From: Prauserella endophytica
GTDB taxonomy: Bacteria > Actinomycetota > Actinomycetes > Mycobacteriales > Pseudonocardiaceae
Reading direction: 5' to 3'
Assembly: GCF_005146945.1 (NCBI RefSeq)
Contig: NZ_SWMS01000011.1
Location: 186,001 to 250,000 of the forward strand
DNA: 64,000 nucleotides
Positions 31,193 to 39,543 of this stretch are shown here, in pieces (within the stretch, counting starts at the first letter, position 1; each line of letters begins with the position of its first letter). The position numbers and the translations under genes were made by a program. The notes beneath the pieces were generated by a model. That model was not told the DNA's origin, did no database searches, and saw nothing but the letters and a program-made list of their open reading frames with translations.

Positions 31193-32617
31193 ATGCCACA
31201 GGTGGCCTCGACACTCATCGCCGGCGAATGGCACACGGCGGGAACGCCACGGGAGATCCGCAATCCCGTGGACGGCTCCGTGGTCGGCACGGTCGACTAC
31301 GCCGGACCCGAGCAGGCACGCGCCGCGGCGGACGCGGCGGCCACGGCGTTCGGCGCGTGGTCGCACACCCCCGCCCGCGCCCGCGCCGACCTGCTGCTGC
31401 GCGCCGCCGAGCTGATCACCCGCCGCGCCGAGGAGATCGGCACCCTGCTCGCCGCGGAGGCGGGCAAGAGAGCCCCGGAGGCGATCGGCGAACTGCGCTT
31501 CTCCGCCGAGTACTTCCGCTGGTTCGCCGAGCAGTGCCGCCGCCCCAGCGGCGAGGTGCGCCCGCACGAGGCCCCCGACCGCAGGCACCTGACCATCCGC
31601 AGGCCCGCGGGCGTGGTCGCGAGCCTGACGCCGTGGAACTTCCCGTGCTCGATCCAGGCGCGCAAGCTGGCGCCCGCGCTGGCCGCCGGCTGCACCGTGG
31701 TGGCCAGGGTCTCGGAGAAGGCGCCCCTCGCCGCCACGGAGCTGGTGCGCTGCCTGACCGAGGCGGGCCTTCCCGACGGCGTGGTCAACCTCGTGCACGG
31801 CCCTTCGGCCGCGATCACCGATGCCTACCTCGGCCACCCCGAGGTGCGGGTCGTGTCGTTCACCGGTTCCACCGGCGTGGGCCGGTCGATCATGGCGAAG
31901 GCATCCGAGCGCGTCGTCCGTCCCCTGCTGGAACTCGGGGGCAACGCACCGTTCATCGTGTTCCCCGACGCCGACCTCGACGCCGCCGTGGAGGGCGCGC
32001 TGCTCGCCAAGTTCCGCAACACCGGCCAGTCGTGCATCGGGGCCAACCGCTTCTACGTGCACACGGACGTGCACCAGGAGTTCACCACCCGCTTCGCCGA
32101 GGCAGTCGACGCGATGTCGATCGGCGACGGCCTCGCCAACCCCGTCCCGGACCTGGGCCCGTGCATCGACGACGCCCGCGTGGCCGCCGTGACCGGCATG
32201 GTCGACCAGGCACTCGCCGCGGGCGCCAAGCTGGTCACCAGGGAACGGCGGCCGCCGTCGGGCTCGTTCGCCGCGCCCGCCCTGCTCGTGGACGTGCCGA
32301 GGGACACCGCGCTCGCGCGCGAGGAGGTCTTCGGCCCCGCCGCGGGGATCTTCTCCTTCCGCGACGAGGACGAGGTGGTGGCCGAGGCCAACGGCACCGA
32401 GATGGGGCTGGCCGCCTACGTCTACACCCGCGACTCCTCCCGCACGTGGAGGATGGCCGAGCAGCTCGACGCCGGGATCCTCGGCATCAACAACGCACTG
32501 CCCAGTGTCGCCTTCGCCCCGATGGGCGGCAGCAAGCAGTCCGGGCTCGGCCGCGAGGGAGCCGAGCTTGGACTGGAGGAGTTCGAGGAGACCAGGTACC
32601 TGTCTCTGGGCATCTGA
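31193..32617 (+). CDS. NAD(P)-dependent aldehyde dehydrogenase (succinate-semialdehyde/sulfolactaldehyde type)
   Basis: The 474-residue enzyme of the GabD-like ALDH branch has the catalytic Cys281 in NTGQSCIGANRF, the general base Glu247 in LELGGNAP, the cofactor loop FTGSTGVGRS and a C-terminal GGSKQSGLGREG. In the proposed pathway it oxidises 3-sulfolactaldehyde to 3-sulfolactate, the reaction of SlaB/GabD-type enzymes in sulfoquinovose and DHPS degradation. It lies 74 bases after the SuyB-like gene with AGAGGA upstream of the ATG. Succinate or other semialdehydes are alternative substrates. Confidence 0.83.
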   Translation: MPQVASTLIAGEWHTAGTPREIRNPVDGSVVGTVDYAGPEQARAAADAAATAFGAWSHTPARARADLLLRAAELITRRAEEIGTLLAAEAGKRAPEAIGELRFSAEYFRWFAEQCRRPSGEVRPHEAPDRRHLTIRRPAGVVASLTPWNFPCSIQARKLAPALAAGCTVVARVSEKAPLAATELVRCLTEAGLPDGVVNLVHGPSAAITDAYLGHPEVRVVSFTGSTGVGRSIMAKASERVVRPLLELGGNAPFIVFPDADLDAAVEGALLAKFRNTGQSCIGANRFYVHTDVHQEFTTRFAEAVDAMSIGDGLANPVPDLGPCIDDARVAAVTGMVDQALAAGAKLVTRERRPPSGSFAAPALLVDVPRDTALAREEVFGPAAGIFSFRDEDEVVAEANGTEMGLAAYVYTRDSSRTWRMAEQLDAGILGINNALPSVAFAPMGGSKQSGLGREGAELGLEEFEETRYLSLGI

Positions 32618-32670
32618 CCCACCGTCCACCACCTCCGGTGCCGACGCCGCCACACGAGAGGACCGCCGTC

Positions 32671-34140
32671 ATGGCAGAGCTGCCGGGCACCCGGCCCGTC
32701 ATCCGCTCACAACAAGACGTCAACGATCTGATCAACTCAGGCCGCGCGAAGGGAGGGAAGTCCGGCGCGATCACGTTCATCGCGCTCGGCGGCATCTTCA
32801 TCGACGCCTACGACTTCTCCTCCATCGCGTTCGGACTCAAGGACATCACCGAAAGCTTCCAGCTCACCGCCTTCGAGGAGGGCGCGGTCGCCGCCTCCAT
32901 CATGATCGGCGCGCTGCTGGGAGCGCTGGTCGGCGGCTACCTCGTCGACCGGCTCGGCCGCTACAAGCTGTTCATGGCCGACATGCTCTTCTTCGTGGTC
33001 GCCGCGATCGCGTGCGCGATCGCGCCGAACTTCGAGACGCTCACCGGCGCCAGACTGCTGATGGGCATCGGCATCGGCATCGACTTCCCGGTGGCGCTCG
33101 CGTTCATCGCGGAGTTCAACGCCTTGCGCGGCAAGGGAAGCAAGGTATCGCTGTGGCAGCCGATGTGGTACCTCGCCACCGGATCGGCCTTCCTGGTGCT
33201 GTTGCCGCTGTACTTCCTCATCCCCGAGGACGCCCACGACAACCTGTGGCGCTGGGCCGTCGGGTTCGGCGCGGTGCCGGCGCTGGCCGTGATGCTGGTG
33301 CGGCACAAGTACATGGACGAGTCCCCGAGCTGGGCCGCCAGTCAGGGAGACCTGCACCGCGCCGCCGGAATCCTGCGCCGGTCCTATGGGATCGAGGTCG
33401 ACGTCGAGCAACCACCGGAGCAGGCCGCGAAGGAACGCCGGGGGCTTGGCGACGTCCTTGGCGAGTTCGGCAGGTTGTTCACTCCCCGCTACCGGGCCCG
33501 CACGATACTGGCCGCCACGGTCAGCTTCTGCCAGTCGATCCAGTACTACGCGGTCGGCTTCGCGCTGCCCGTGATCATCTCCGGATTCCTGCAGCAGGAC
33601 CGGCTCACCTCGATCATCGGTCCGCTGGTGTTCAACCTCGTGTTCGGCGTGCTCGGCGGCCTGCTGGGCGTGCGGCTGGCGAACCGGCTCGGCTCGTGGA
33701 AGCTCTCGGCCAGCGGTTTCGCGATCTGCCTGGTGGCACTCGTCTGCCTCGGCCTGCTCGGCACACCCGAGGGCACCTGGCCGCTCGCGCTGTCCGGCCT
33801 GTTGCTCGGCGTGTTCGTGTTCTTCCACTCCTACGGGCCGGGCGCACAGGGCATGACGATGGCCACCCTGAGCTATCCGACGTCGTTGCGCGGGGTGGGC
33901 GGCGGTTTCGGCCAGGCCGTCCTGCGGGTCGGCTCGATGCTGTCGCTGCTGTGGTTTCCCACGCTCAGCGCCTCGCTTGGCACCGGGGTGTACTTCGCCG
34001 TCGCGGCGGCCCCCGTACTCGGCCTCATCGTGCTGGCCCTCATCCGGTGGGAGCCCGTCGGCGTCGACGTCGACGCCGAGGACGCCGCTGAATCCGGCCA
34101 CCCTCCCGCACCCAACCATCTGATCGGCAAGGAGAAGTGA
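32671..34140 (+). CDS. MFS transporter (sugar porter-like) of the sulfonate-like cluster
   Basis: The 489-residue permease has twelve predicted helices, the loop motif GGYLVDRLGRYKLF after helix 2 and a long central loop (residues about 215-270). The N-terminal DAYDFSSIAFGL is typical of the metabolite:H+ symporter and inositol-type branch. Located inside the catabolic operon, between the aldehyde dehydrogenase and HIBADH-family genes, it probably imports the operon's substrate. Its TGA overlaps the next ATG by one base (TGATG). Confidence 0.8.
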   Translation: MAELPGTRPVIRSQQDVNDLINSGRAKGGKSGAITFIALGGIFIDAYDFSSIAFGLKDITESFQLTAFEEGAVAASIMIGALLGALVGGYLVDRLGRYKLFMADMLFFVVAAIACAIAPNFETLTGARLLMGIGIGIDFPVALAFIAEFNALRGKGSKVSLWQPMWYLATGSAFLVLLPLYFLIPEDAHDNLWRWAVGFGAVPALAVMLVRHKYMDESPSWAASQGDLHRAAGILRRSYGIEVDVEQPPEQAAKERRGLGDVLGEFGRLFTPRYRARTILAATVSFCQSIQYYAVGFALPVIISGFLQQDRLTSIIGPLVFNLVFGVLGGLLGVRLANRLGSWKLSASGFAICLVALVCLGLLGTPEGTWPLALSGLLLGVFVFFHSYGPGAQGMTMATLSYPTSLRGVGGGFGQAVLRVGSMLSLLWFPTLSASLGTGVYFAVAAAPVLGLIVLALIRWEPVGVDVDAEDAAESGHPPAPNHLIGKEK

Positions 34141-35036
34141 TGTTCGGAAAGCTCGGTTTCATCGGCGCGGGCAAGATGGGAGGGGCCGTCGCCCGCAGGC
34201 TCGCCACGGGCGGATACGAGGTGCATGTCCACGACCTCGACCCGGCCGCCGTGCGGCGCTGCGTGGATGCCGGGGCGGTGGCCGCCGGGTCGGCCTCGGC
34301 GGCCGTGAAGGACGCCGAGGTGGTGTTCACCAGCCTGCCGATGCCCGAGCACGTGCTCACCACGTGGTCCCGGCTCGCCCCCGAGCTCGCCGAAGGCGCG
34401 ATCGCCGTGGACGTCTCCACCATCGACCCGGGAACCGTCGATCGGGCGGCCGCGGCGGTGGGCGAGTACGGCCACCCGTTCGTCACCTGCGCGCTCGGCA
34501 AGACGCCCGCCGCTGCGGAGAACGGCGCGATCCCGCTGTTCGTCGGCGGGCCGGGCGAGGCCGTGTCCGCGCTGCGCCCGCTGTTCGGGCGCATCGGCGA
34601 AACGACCCACGAGTTCGAGAGCGCGGGCGCCGCCGCGATGTTCAAGCTCATCTCGAACCTCATCGGGATGACCAACGTCGCCGTGCTCGCCGAGGGCTAC
34701 GTGCTCGCCAGGGCAGCCGGGATCACGCCGGAGCAGTTCAGCGCCGCGCTCGCCGACACGGGCGCCAGCTCGTTCCAGTCGCAGGTGCGGCTGCCGTGGC
34801 TGGTCGCGGGTGACTACGAGGCACGGTTCGGCGTGGAGCTGGCCGCGAAGGACGTGCGGCTCGCCCTCGATGCCGGCGCGCGGCAGGGCATCGCCTCCCC
34901 CGTGGCCGCACAGGGCCTCGCGCAGCTCCTCTCCGCGATCGCGCACGGGCACGGCGGGGAGGACGCGGTGGCGGTGGCGAAGGTGCTCGACCCTCGCGGC
35001 AGGCTGCTGGGCTCGGGGGAGACGGCCGATGAGTGA
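34140..35036 (+). CDS. HIBADH-family NAD(P)-dependent dehydrogenase (sulfolactaldehyde reductase/DHPS dehydrogenase candidate)
   Basis: The 298-residue protein has the Rossmann motif GFIGAGKMGGAVARRL, the substrate-loop VDVSTIDPGT near residue 100 and catalytic Lys169 with Asn173 (FKLISN). The family includes 3-hydroxyisobutyrate and tartronate-semialdehyde enzymes and YihU, which interconverts 3-sulfolactaldehyde and 2,3-dihydroxypropanesulfonate. In this operon it would oxidise (S)-DHPS to sulfolactaldehyde. The ATG at 34140 has AAGGAG five bases upstream. It overlaps the next gene by eight bases. Confidence 0.8.
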   Translation: MFGKLGFIGAGKMGGAVARRLATGGYEVHVHDLDPAAVRRCVDAGAVAAGSASAAVKDAEVVFTSLPMPEHVLTTWSRLAPELAEGAIAVDVSTIDPGTVDRAAAAVGEYGHPFVTCALGKTPAAAENGAIPLFVGGPGEAVSALRPLFGRIGETTHEFESAGAAAMFKLISNLIGMTNVAVLAEGYVLARAAGITPEQFSAALADTGASSFQSQVRLPWLVAGDYEARFGVELAAKDVRLALDAGARQGIASPVAAQGLAQLLSAIAHGHGGEDAVAVAKVLDPRGRLLGSGETADE

Positions 35037-36000
35037 GCCGATCGACGTACTGGTGAGCGAGGACGTCTGGGGAGCCGCCTTCGAGGAGCTGGCCACGCGC
35101 TACCGGGTGGTGCGGGAGGCGGGGTACTGGAACGACCCCGCGCTGCTGACGGACGCGGTGCGGCGCAGCAGGGCGCTCGTGGTCCGCAACCGGACCCGGG
35201 TGGACCGGGCGCTGCTCACCGCGGGAGAGCGGCTGACCGTCGTCGCGCGCGCCGGGGTGGGCCTCGACAACATCGACCTGCCCGCCGCCGACGCGGCGGG
35301 CGTGGTGGTGACGGCACCGCTCGGCGCGAACGCGGTCAGCGTCGCCGAGCACACGATCGGCCTGGCGTTGAGCCTCGCTCGGGGCACCGTGCGGCTCGAC
35401 GCCGAGTGCCGGGCGGGCGGGTGGAACCGTGCGCCCGGACGCGAGCTGCGCGGCGGCACGTGGGGTCTGCTCGGCTGCGGTGCCACGGCGAGGGCCTGCG
35501 GTGAGCTGGCCGGTGCGCTGGGCATGCGCGTGCTCGCCCACGACCCGTTCATCGACCCCGCTCATCCGGAACTGGCCCGCGCCGGGATCGAGCTGGCCCC
35601 GCTGGAGGAGGTCGTGGCCGGGGCCGACGTGCTCTCCTGCCACCTGCCCGCCACCCCGGACACCACCGGGCTGGTGAACGCCGGGCTGCTGGCCCTGATG
35701 CGGCCGTCGGCCCTGTTCGTCAACGTCGGGCGCGGTGAGGTGGTGGACGAGGACGCGCTCGCCGACGCGCTGGAGTCCGGCGCGCTCGGCGGGGCGGCGC
35801 TCGACGTGCGCGCGGGCGAACCGCCGGAGCCGGGGAGGCTGGAGAAGCTGGACAACGTGGTGCTCACGCCGCACATCGCGGGCATCACCGCCGAGAGCCA
35901 GGCGCGCATCGCGCGCAATCTCGCACAGGACATCGACGCGGTGCTCAGCGGGGGGCGGGCGAGATCCGCGGTGGGGGCGGCGAAGGAGGCACGGTCGTGA
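35029..36000 (+). CDS. D-isomer-specific 2-hydroxyacid dehydrogenase (SlcC-like (S)-sulfolactate dehydrogenase candidate)
   Basis: The 323-residue enzyme has the catalytic triad Arg235 (NVGRGEVV), Glu264 (RAGEPPEP) and His282 (LTPHIAG), and a slightly unusual dinucleotide motif LLGCGATARA. It reversibly oxidises a 2-hydroxyacid to a 2-oxoacid with NAD+. SlcC of Chromohalobacter, which makes sulfopyruvate from (S)-sulfolactate, belongs to this family. It is followed by an Ldh-family enzyme of the ComC type, so the two could together racemise sulfolactate. The assignment depends on this pairing. Confidence 0.78.
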   Translation: MSEPIDVLVSEDVWGAAFEELATRYRVVREAGYWNDPALLTDAVRRSRALVVRNRTRVDRALLTAGERLTVVARAGVGLDNIDLPAADAAGVVVTAPLGANAVSVAEHTIGLALSLARGTVRLDAECRAGGWNRAPGRELRGGTWGLLGCGATARACGELAGALGMRVLAHDPFIDPAHPELARAGIELAPLEEVVAGADVLSCHLPATPDTTGLVNAGLLALMRPSALFVNVGRGEVVDEDALADALESGALGGAALDVRAGEPPEPGRLEKLDNVVLTPHIAGITAESQARIARNLAQDIDAVLSGGRARSAVGAAKEARS

Positions 36001-37019
36001 CCGGGACGGTGGAGTCGGCCGAGGCACTGGCGAGCGCCTTGCTCACGGCGGCGGGCATGGATCCCGGGAAGGCGCGGACGTCCGCGCGCTGCATCGTGAT
36101 GGCCGACGTGTGGGGCATCGGCTCGCACGGCCTCATGCGGCTGCCGTACTACCTGCAGCGCATGGCGGCGGGCGGGTATCCCCCTGACGCCGGGCTGCGG
36201 GTCGTGGACGACACCGGGCCGGTCGTGTCGGCCACCGGTGGCGGCGGGCTCGGGCACTGGCAGCTCTGGGAGGCGGCCGAGCTCGCCGTGTCCCGGTGCG
36301 GGCGGTACGGCATCGGCGCGGTCGCCGTCGCCGACTCCGGGCACTGCGGCGCACTGGGGCTATACACGGTTCCCGGGCTCCGCGAGGGCATGCTGACCCT
36401 CGCGTTCTCCAACGGGCCCGCCGTGATGCCGCCGTGGGGCGGGGCCAAGCCGTTGCTGTCCACGTCGCCGCTGGCCGCGGGGATCCCTGCCCGGCCCCGG
36501 CCCGCGATCATCGACATGGCCACGAGCGCGGTTGCCCGCGGCAAGATCGCGGCACACGCGCGCAGCGGCACGCAGCTGCCCGACGGGTGGGCGCTCGCGG
36601 CGGACGGCACGCCGACGACCGACCCGAGGGAGGCGTTGCACGGCATGCTCTCCCCGCTGGGCGGGGCGAAGGGCTTCGCGCTGGCGCTGCTGGTGGAGTC
36701 GCTGGCGGGCGGGCTGGCAGGCCCCAACCTGTCCGCGGACGTGCCCGACATGTTCACCGAGTCCGACGCCCCGAACCCACAGCGCATCGGACACGTCCTG
36801 CTCACGCTCGACCCGGCCCGCTTCGCCGGCGACACCACCGCGGCGGCGAAGCGGCTCGACCGGCTGGCGGCGTCGGTCGAGGACGCGGGCGGCAGGCTTC
36901 CCGGCCGCGACCGGGTACTGCCCGAGGACGTCGACCCGCGCACCCCGCTGAAGGTCGACGAGGGGACCGTGCGGGAACTGCGGGGATGGGCGGAGCGGCT
37001 CGGCGTGCCGCCGGAGTGA
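35997..37019 (+). CDS. Ldh-family dehydrogenase (ComC-like (R)-sulfolactate dehydrogenase candidate)
   Basis: The 340-residue protein belongs to the malate/L-lactate/sulfolactate dehydrogenase family: GIGSHGLMRLPYY near residue 40, catalytic His in VAVADSGHCGALGLY near 113, and GGAKGFALALLVE near 222. ComC enzymes reduce sulfopyruvate to (R)-sulfolactate, the isomer that SuyAB cleaves. The GTG start overlaps the previous stop (GTGA), so the two dehydrogenases are translationally coupled. A longer paralogue is at 9032-10120. A malate or ureidoglycolate role is the alternative. Confidence 0.78.
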   Translation: MTGTVESAEALASALLTAAGMDPGKARTSARCIVMADVWGIGSHGLMRLPYYLQRMAAGGYPPDAGLRVVDDTGPVVSATGGGGLGHWQLWEAAELAVSRCGRYGIGAVAVADSGHCGALGLYTVPGLREGMLTLAFSNGPAVMPPWGGAKPLLSTSPLAAGIPARPRPAIIDMATSAVARGKIAAHARSGTQLPDGWALAADGTPTTDPREALHGMLSPLGGAKGFALALLVESLAGGLAGPNLSADVPDMFTESDAPNPQRIGHVLLTLDPARFAGDTTAAAKRLDRLAASVEDAGGRLPGRDRVLPEDVDPRTPLKVDEGTVRELRGWAERLGVPPE

Positions 37020-37076
37020 TCGGGGGCCGCCGGGCGGCCATATCCTGGCCTCCGGCACAAACCGGAGGTGAGAGAC

Positions 37077-38072
37077 ATGGCGCGGCGCCCGACGGTCACG
37101 AGCGTCCAGATCGCTCGTGAGGCGGGTGTCGCCCAGTCGACGGTGTCCCGCGTGCTCAACGGCGGGAGCGTCGCCCCCGGCACCCGGCGCCGCGTGCTGG
37201 AGGTGCTGGCGAAGTACGACTTCCAGCCGAGCCAGGCGGCACGCAGCCTCGTGGGCGCTCGCTCCGGTCTCATCGGCGTGGTGATCCGCGACCTGACGAA
37301 CCCCTTCTACCCCGTGATGATCAAGGCGATGGAGCGCGTGCTGCACGGGCAGGGCCTGCGGCTCACGCTCGTCACCGACGTACTGACCGCGGAGGAGGGA
37401 CTGGCCTTGCTGCGGCGCGAGGGCGTGGACGGTGTCGTCTTCACCTCGGCCGTGGCCGACGACCCGCTGGCCCACCGCATCGTCGACCACGGCATCCCCC
37501 TGGTGCTGTGCCATCGCACGCTGGAAGGGTTCCCCGCCGACCAGGTGGAGGCCGACAACGTCACCGCGGGGCGGCTGGCCGCCGACCACGTGCTGGCGCT
37601 CGGTCACCGCCGCATCGCGATGGTGCGCGGCCCGGCCGGAGCGAGCACGGCCGAGCAACGGGGCCACGGCTTCCGCCAGCGTGCCGAGGACACCAGGGGC
37701 ACGGTGCTCACCGAGGTCGACGGCTCCTACGATTACGCGGTCGCGTACGCCGCGGTTCGCGCGCTGCTGTCCGAGCCCTCACCGCCCACGGCGCTGTTCT
37801 GCCAGAACGACGTCATGGCCTACGCCGCGCTCAACGCGGCGGCGGCGTGCGGCGTGGCGGTGCCCCGCGAGCTGAGCGTGGTGGGCTGCGACGACGTTCC
37901 GCTGTCGGCGTGGGAGCGGATAGACCTGACCACGGTGCGTCAGCCGCTCGCACGCATCGCCGAGGTGGGCGTGGAGCTGCTGCTCGGCAGGCTCGCCGAA
38001 CCGGACGCGCCGTACCGGCACGAGCTGCTCCCGGTCGAGTTCGTCGAGCGCTCGACCACCGCGCCCGCCTGA
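37077..38072 (+). CDS. LacI-family transcriptional regulator
   Basis: The 331-residue repressor has an N-terminal HTH (VAQSTVSRVLNGG), a hinge helix with PSQAARSLVGARS, and a periplasmic-binding-like core (VVIRDLTNPFYPVM, VVGCDDVPLSAWERIDLTTVRQP). The ATG at 37077 has GGAGG eight bases upstream. Two tandem LacI-type palindromes lie 48 bases downstream of its stop, before the histidinol-dehydrogenase-like gene, so it probably represses that operon. The effector is unknown; it may be the sulfonate or an intermediate. Confidence 0.87.
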   Translation: MARRPTVTSVQIAREAGVAQSTVSRVLNGGSVAPGTRRRVLEVLAKYDFQPSQAARSLVGARSGLIGVVIRDLTNPFYPVMIKAMERVLHGQGLRLTLVTDVLTAEEGLALLRREGVDGVVFTSAVADDPLAHRIVDHGIPLVLCHRTLEGFPADQVEADNVTAGRLAADHVLALGHRRIAMVRGPAGASTAEQRGHGFRQRAEDTRGTVLTEVDGSYDYAVAYAAVRALLSEPSPPTALFCQNDVMAYAALNAAAACGVAVPRELSVVGCDDVPLSAWERIDLTTVRQPLARIAEVGVELLLGRLAEPDAPYRHELLPVEFVERSTTAPA

Positions 38073-38089
38073 GGCACCGGTCACACTCC

Positions 38090-38119
38090 TTGACCGGGGC
38101 CGCACCTGTGGCCCATCGT
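38090..38119 (+). promoter_or_regulatory. Probable promoter of the HDH-like operon
   Basis: TTGACC (38090-38095) and CATCGT (38114-38119) are 18 bases apart. The -10 is weak, but it directly abuts the first operator palindrome. Confidence 0.4.
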
Positions 38120-38148
38120 TGGATACGTATCCATTGGATACGTATCCA
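38120..38148. promoter_or_regulatory. Tandem LacI-type operators
   Basis: The perfect palindrome TGGATACGTATCCA occurs twice (38120-38133 and 38135-38148), centres 15 bases apart. The central CG pair is the hallmark of LacI-family operators. They sit just after the promoter and before the ribosome binding site, a repressing position. Confidence 0.82.
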
Positions 38149-38175
38149 AAGCAGTGACGAGCAAAGGAGCCGAGC

Positions 38176-39495
38176 GTGCCCCGCACCATCAAAGCCGCCA
38201 CCACCGCGTCCTCCGCACCGTCCGGGAACGACGCCGTGGCGCAGACAGTCCGGGACCTCATCTCGGACATCCGCACGCGTGGCGACGAGGCGGTGCGCGA
38301 GCTCTCGGCACGCTTCGACCGCTGGGAACCCGAGTCGTTCCGCCTGAGCGAGCAGCAGCTCGACGAGATCGTCGGCACGCTCGACCCGCAGGTGATCGCC
38401 GACATCGAGACCGTGCAGGCCAACGTCCGCCGCTTCGCCGAGGCGCAGCTGGCATCGATGTCCGAGATCGAGGTGGAGACCGCGCCCGGCGTGTTCCTCG
38501 GCCACCGGCACGTGCCCATCCAGTCTGTCGGCGCCTACATCCCCGGCGGCCGCTACCCCCTCACCGCATCGGCACACATGACGATCGTGACCGCCAAGGC
38601 CGCGGGCGTGCCGCGCGTGGTCGCGTGCACGCCGCCGATCCGCGGCGAGATCCCGGCCGCGACCGTCGCCGCGATGCGGCTCGCCGGCGCCGACGAGATC
38701 TACCTCCTCGGCGGCGTGCAGGCCATCGCCGCGATGAGCGTCGGCACCCAGACCATCGGTAAGGTCGACATGCTGGCAGGCCCCGGCAACGCCTACGTGG
38801 CCGAGGCCAAGCGCCAGCTCTTCGGCGAGGTCGGCATCGACCTCTTCGCCGGGCCCACCGAGATCCTGATCGTCGCCGACGAGCACGCCGACCCGTTCGT
38901 CGTCGCCGTCGACCTGCTCTCGCAGGCCGAGCACGGACCCGACTCCCCCGCCGTGCTCGTCACCACCAGCGACGCGCTCGCCACCGAGGTGCAGCGGCAC
39001 ATCGAGGAGATCCTTCCCGGAATGTCCACTGCGGACATCGCGGGCCCGGCCTGGCGCGACCACGGCCAGATCATCCTGGTCGACGACCTCGACGAGGCCT
39101 ACCGCGTGGCCGACGAGTTCGCCTACGAGCACGTGCAGATCCTCACCGAGAACCCGAGGGAGGCGCTGGACAAGATGCGTGCCTACGGCGCGCTGTTCCT
39201 CGGCGAGGGCACCTGCGTGTCCTATGGCGACAAGGTGATCGGCACCAACCACGTGCTGCCGACCCGCGGCGCCGCCCGCTACACGGGCGGGCTGTGGGTG
39301 GGCATGTACCTGCGCACGGTCACCTACCAGGAGGTGCGCGACCGGCAGGCCTCGGCCGACCTCGGCGTGCTGTGCGGCCGCGCTGCCAGGGTCGAGCTGT
39401 TCGAGGGACATGCCCGCTCCGGCGACGTCAGGGCCGCCAAGTACGCGGGCGCCGAGCTGCCCTGGACCGACCACTACCGGTCCGTCACGGTCTGA
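38176..39495 (+). CDS. Histidinol-dehydrogenase-family enzyme (HpsN-like DHPS 3-dehydrogenase candidate)
   Basis: The 439-residue protein keeps the HisD catalytic set: Glu318-His319 (YEHVQI), zinc ligands Gln250 and His253 (SQAEHGPD), Asp352 (YGDKVIG) and His412 (EGHARSG), plus GTNHVLPTRGAARYTGG. Genes for histidine biosynthesis are absent around it, and it lies in a catabolic operon behind LacI operators, so biosynthetic HisD is unlikely. HpsN, a HisD homologue, oxidises (R)-2,3-dihydroxypropanesulfonate through the aldehyde to (R)-sulfolactate with 2 NAD+. The GTG has AAAGGAG upstream. Other polyol or amino-alcohol substrates are possible. Confidence 0.76.
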   Translation: MPRTIKAATTASSAPSGNDAVAQTVRDLISDIRTRGDEAVRELSARFDRWEPESFRLSEQQLDEIVGTLDPQVIADIETVQANVRRFAEAQLASMSEIEVETAPGVFLGHRHVPIQSVGAYIPGGRYPLTASAHMTIVTAKAAGVPRVVACTPPIRGEIPAATVAAMRLAGADEIYLLGGVQAIAAMSVGTQTIGKVDMLAGPGNAYVAEAKRQLFGEVGIDLFAGPTEILIVADEHADPFVVAVDLLSQAEHGPDSPAVLVTTSDALATEVQRHIEEILPGMSTADIAGPAWRDHGQIILVDDLDEAYRVADEFAYEHVQILTENPREALDKMRAYGALFLGEGTCVSYGDKVIGTNHVLPTRGAARYTGGLWVGMYLRTVTYQEVRDRQASADLGVLCGRAARVELFEGHARSGDVRAAKYAGAELPWTDHYRSVTV

Positions 39496-39543
39496 CGCCC
39501 CCGCCGTCCCGTCCCCACCAGTCCGATCAACGGAGATCCCGCC

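Noticed and set aside
38176-39495. Biosynthetic histidinol dehydrogenase (hisD)
   Set aside because: No other histidine-biosynthesis gene is near, it follows LacI operators and is coupled to a transporter and SDR, so a catabolic HpsN-like role is more likely.
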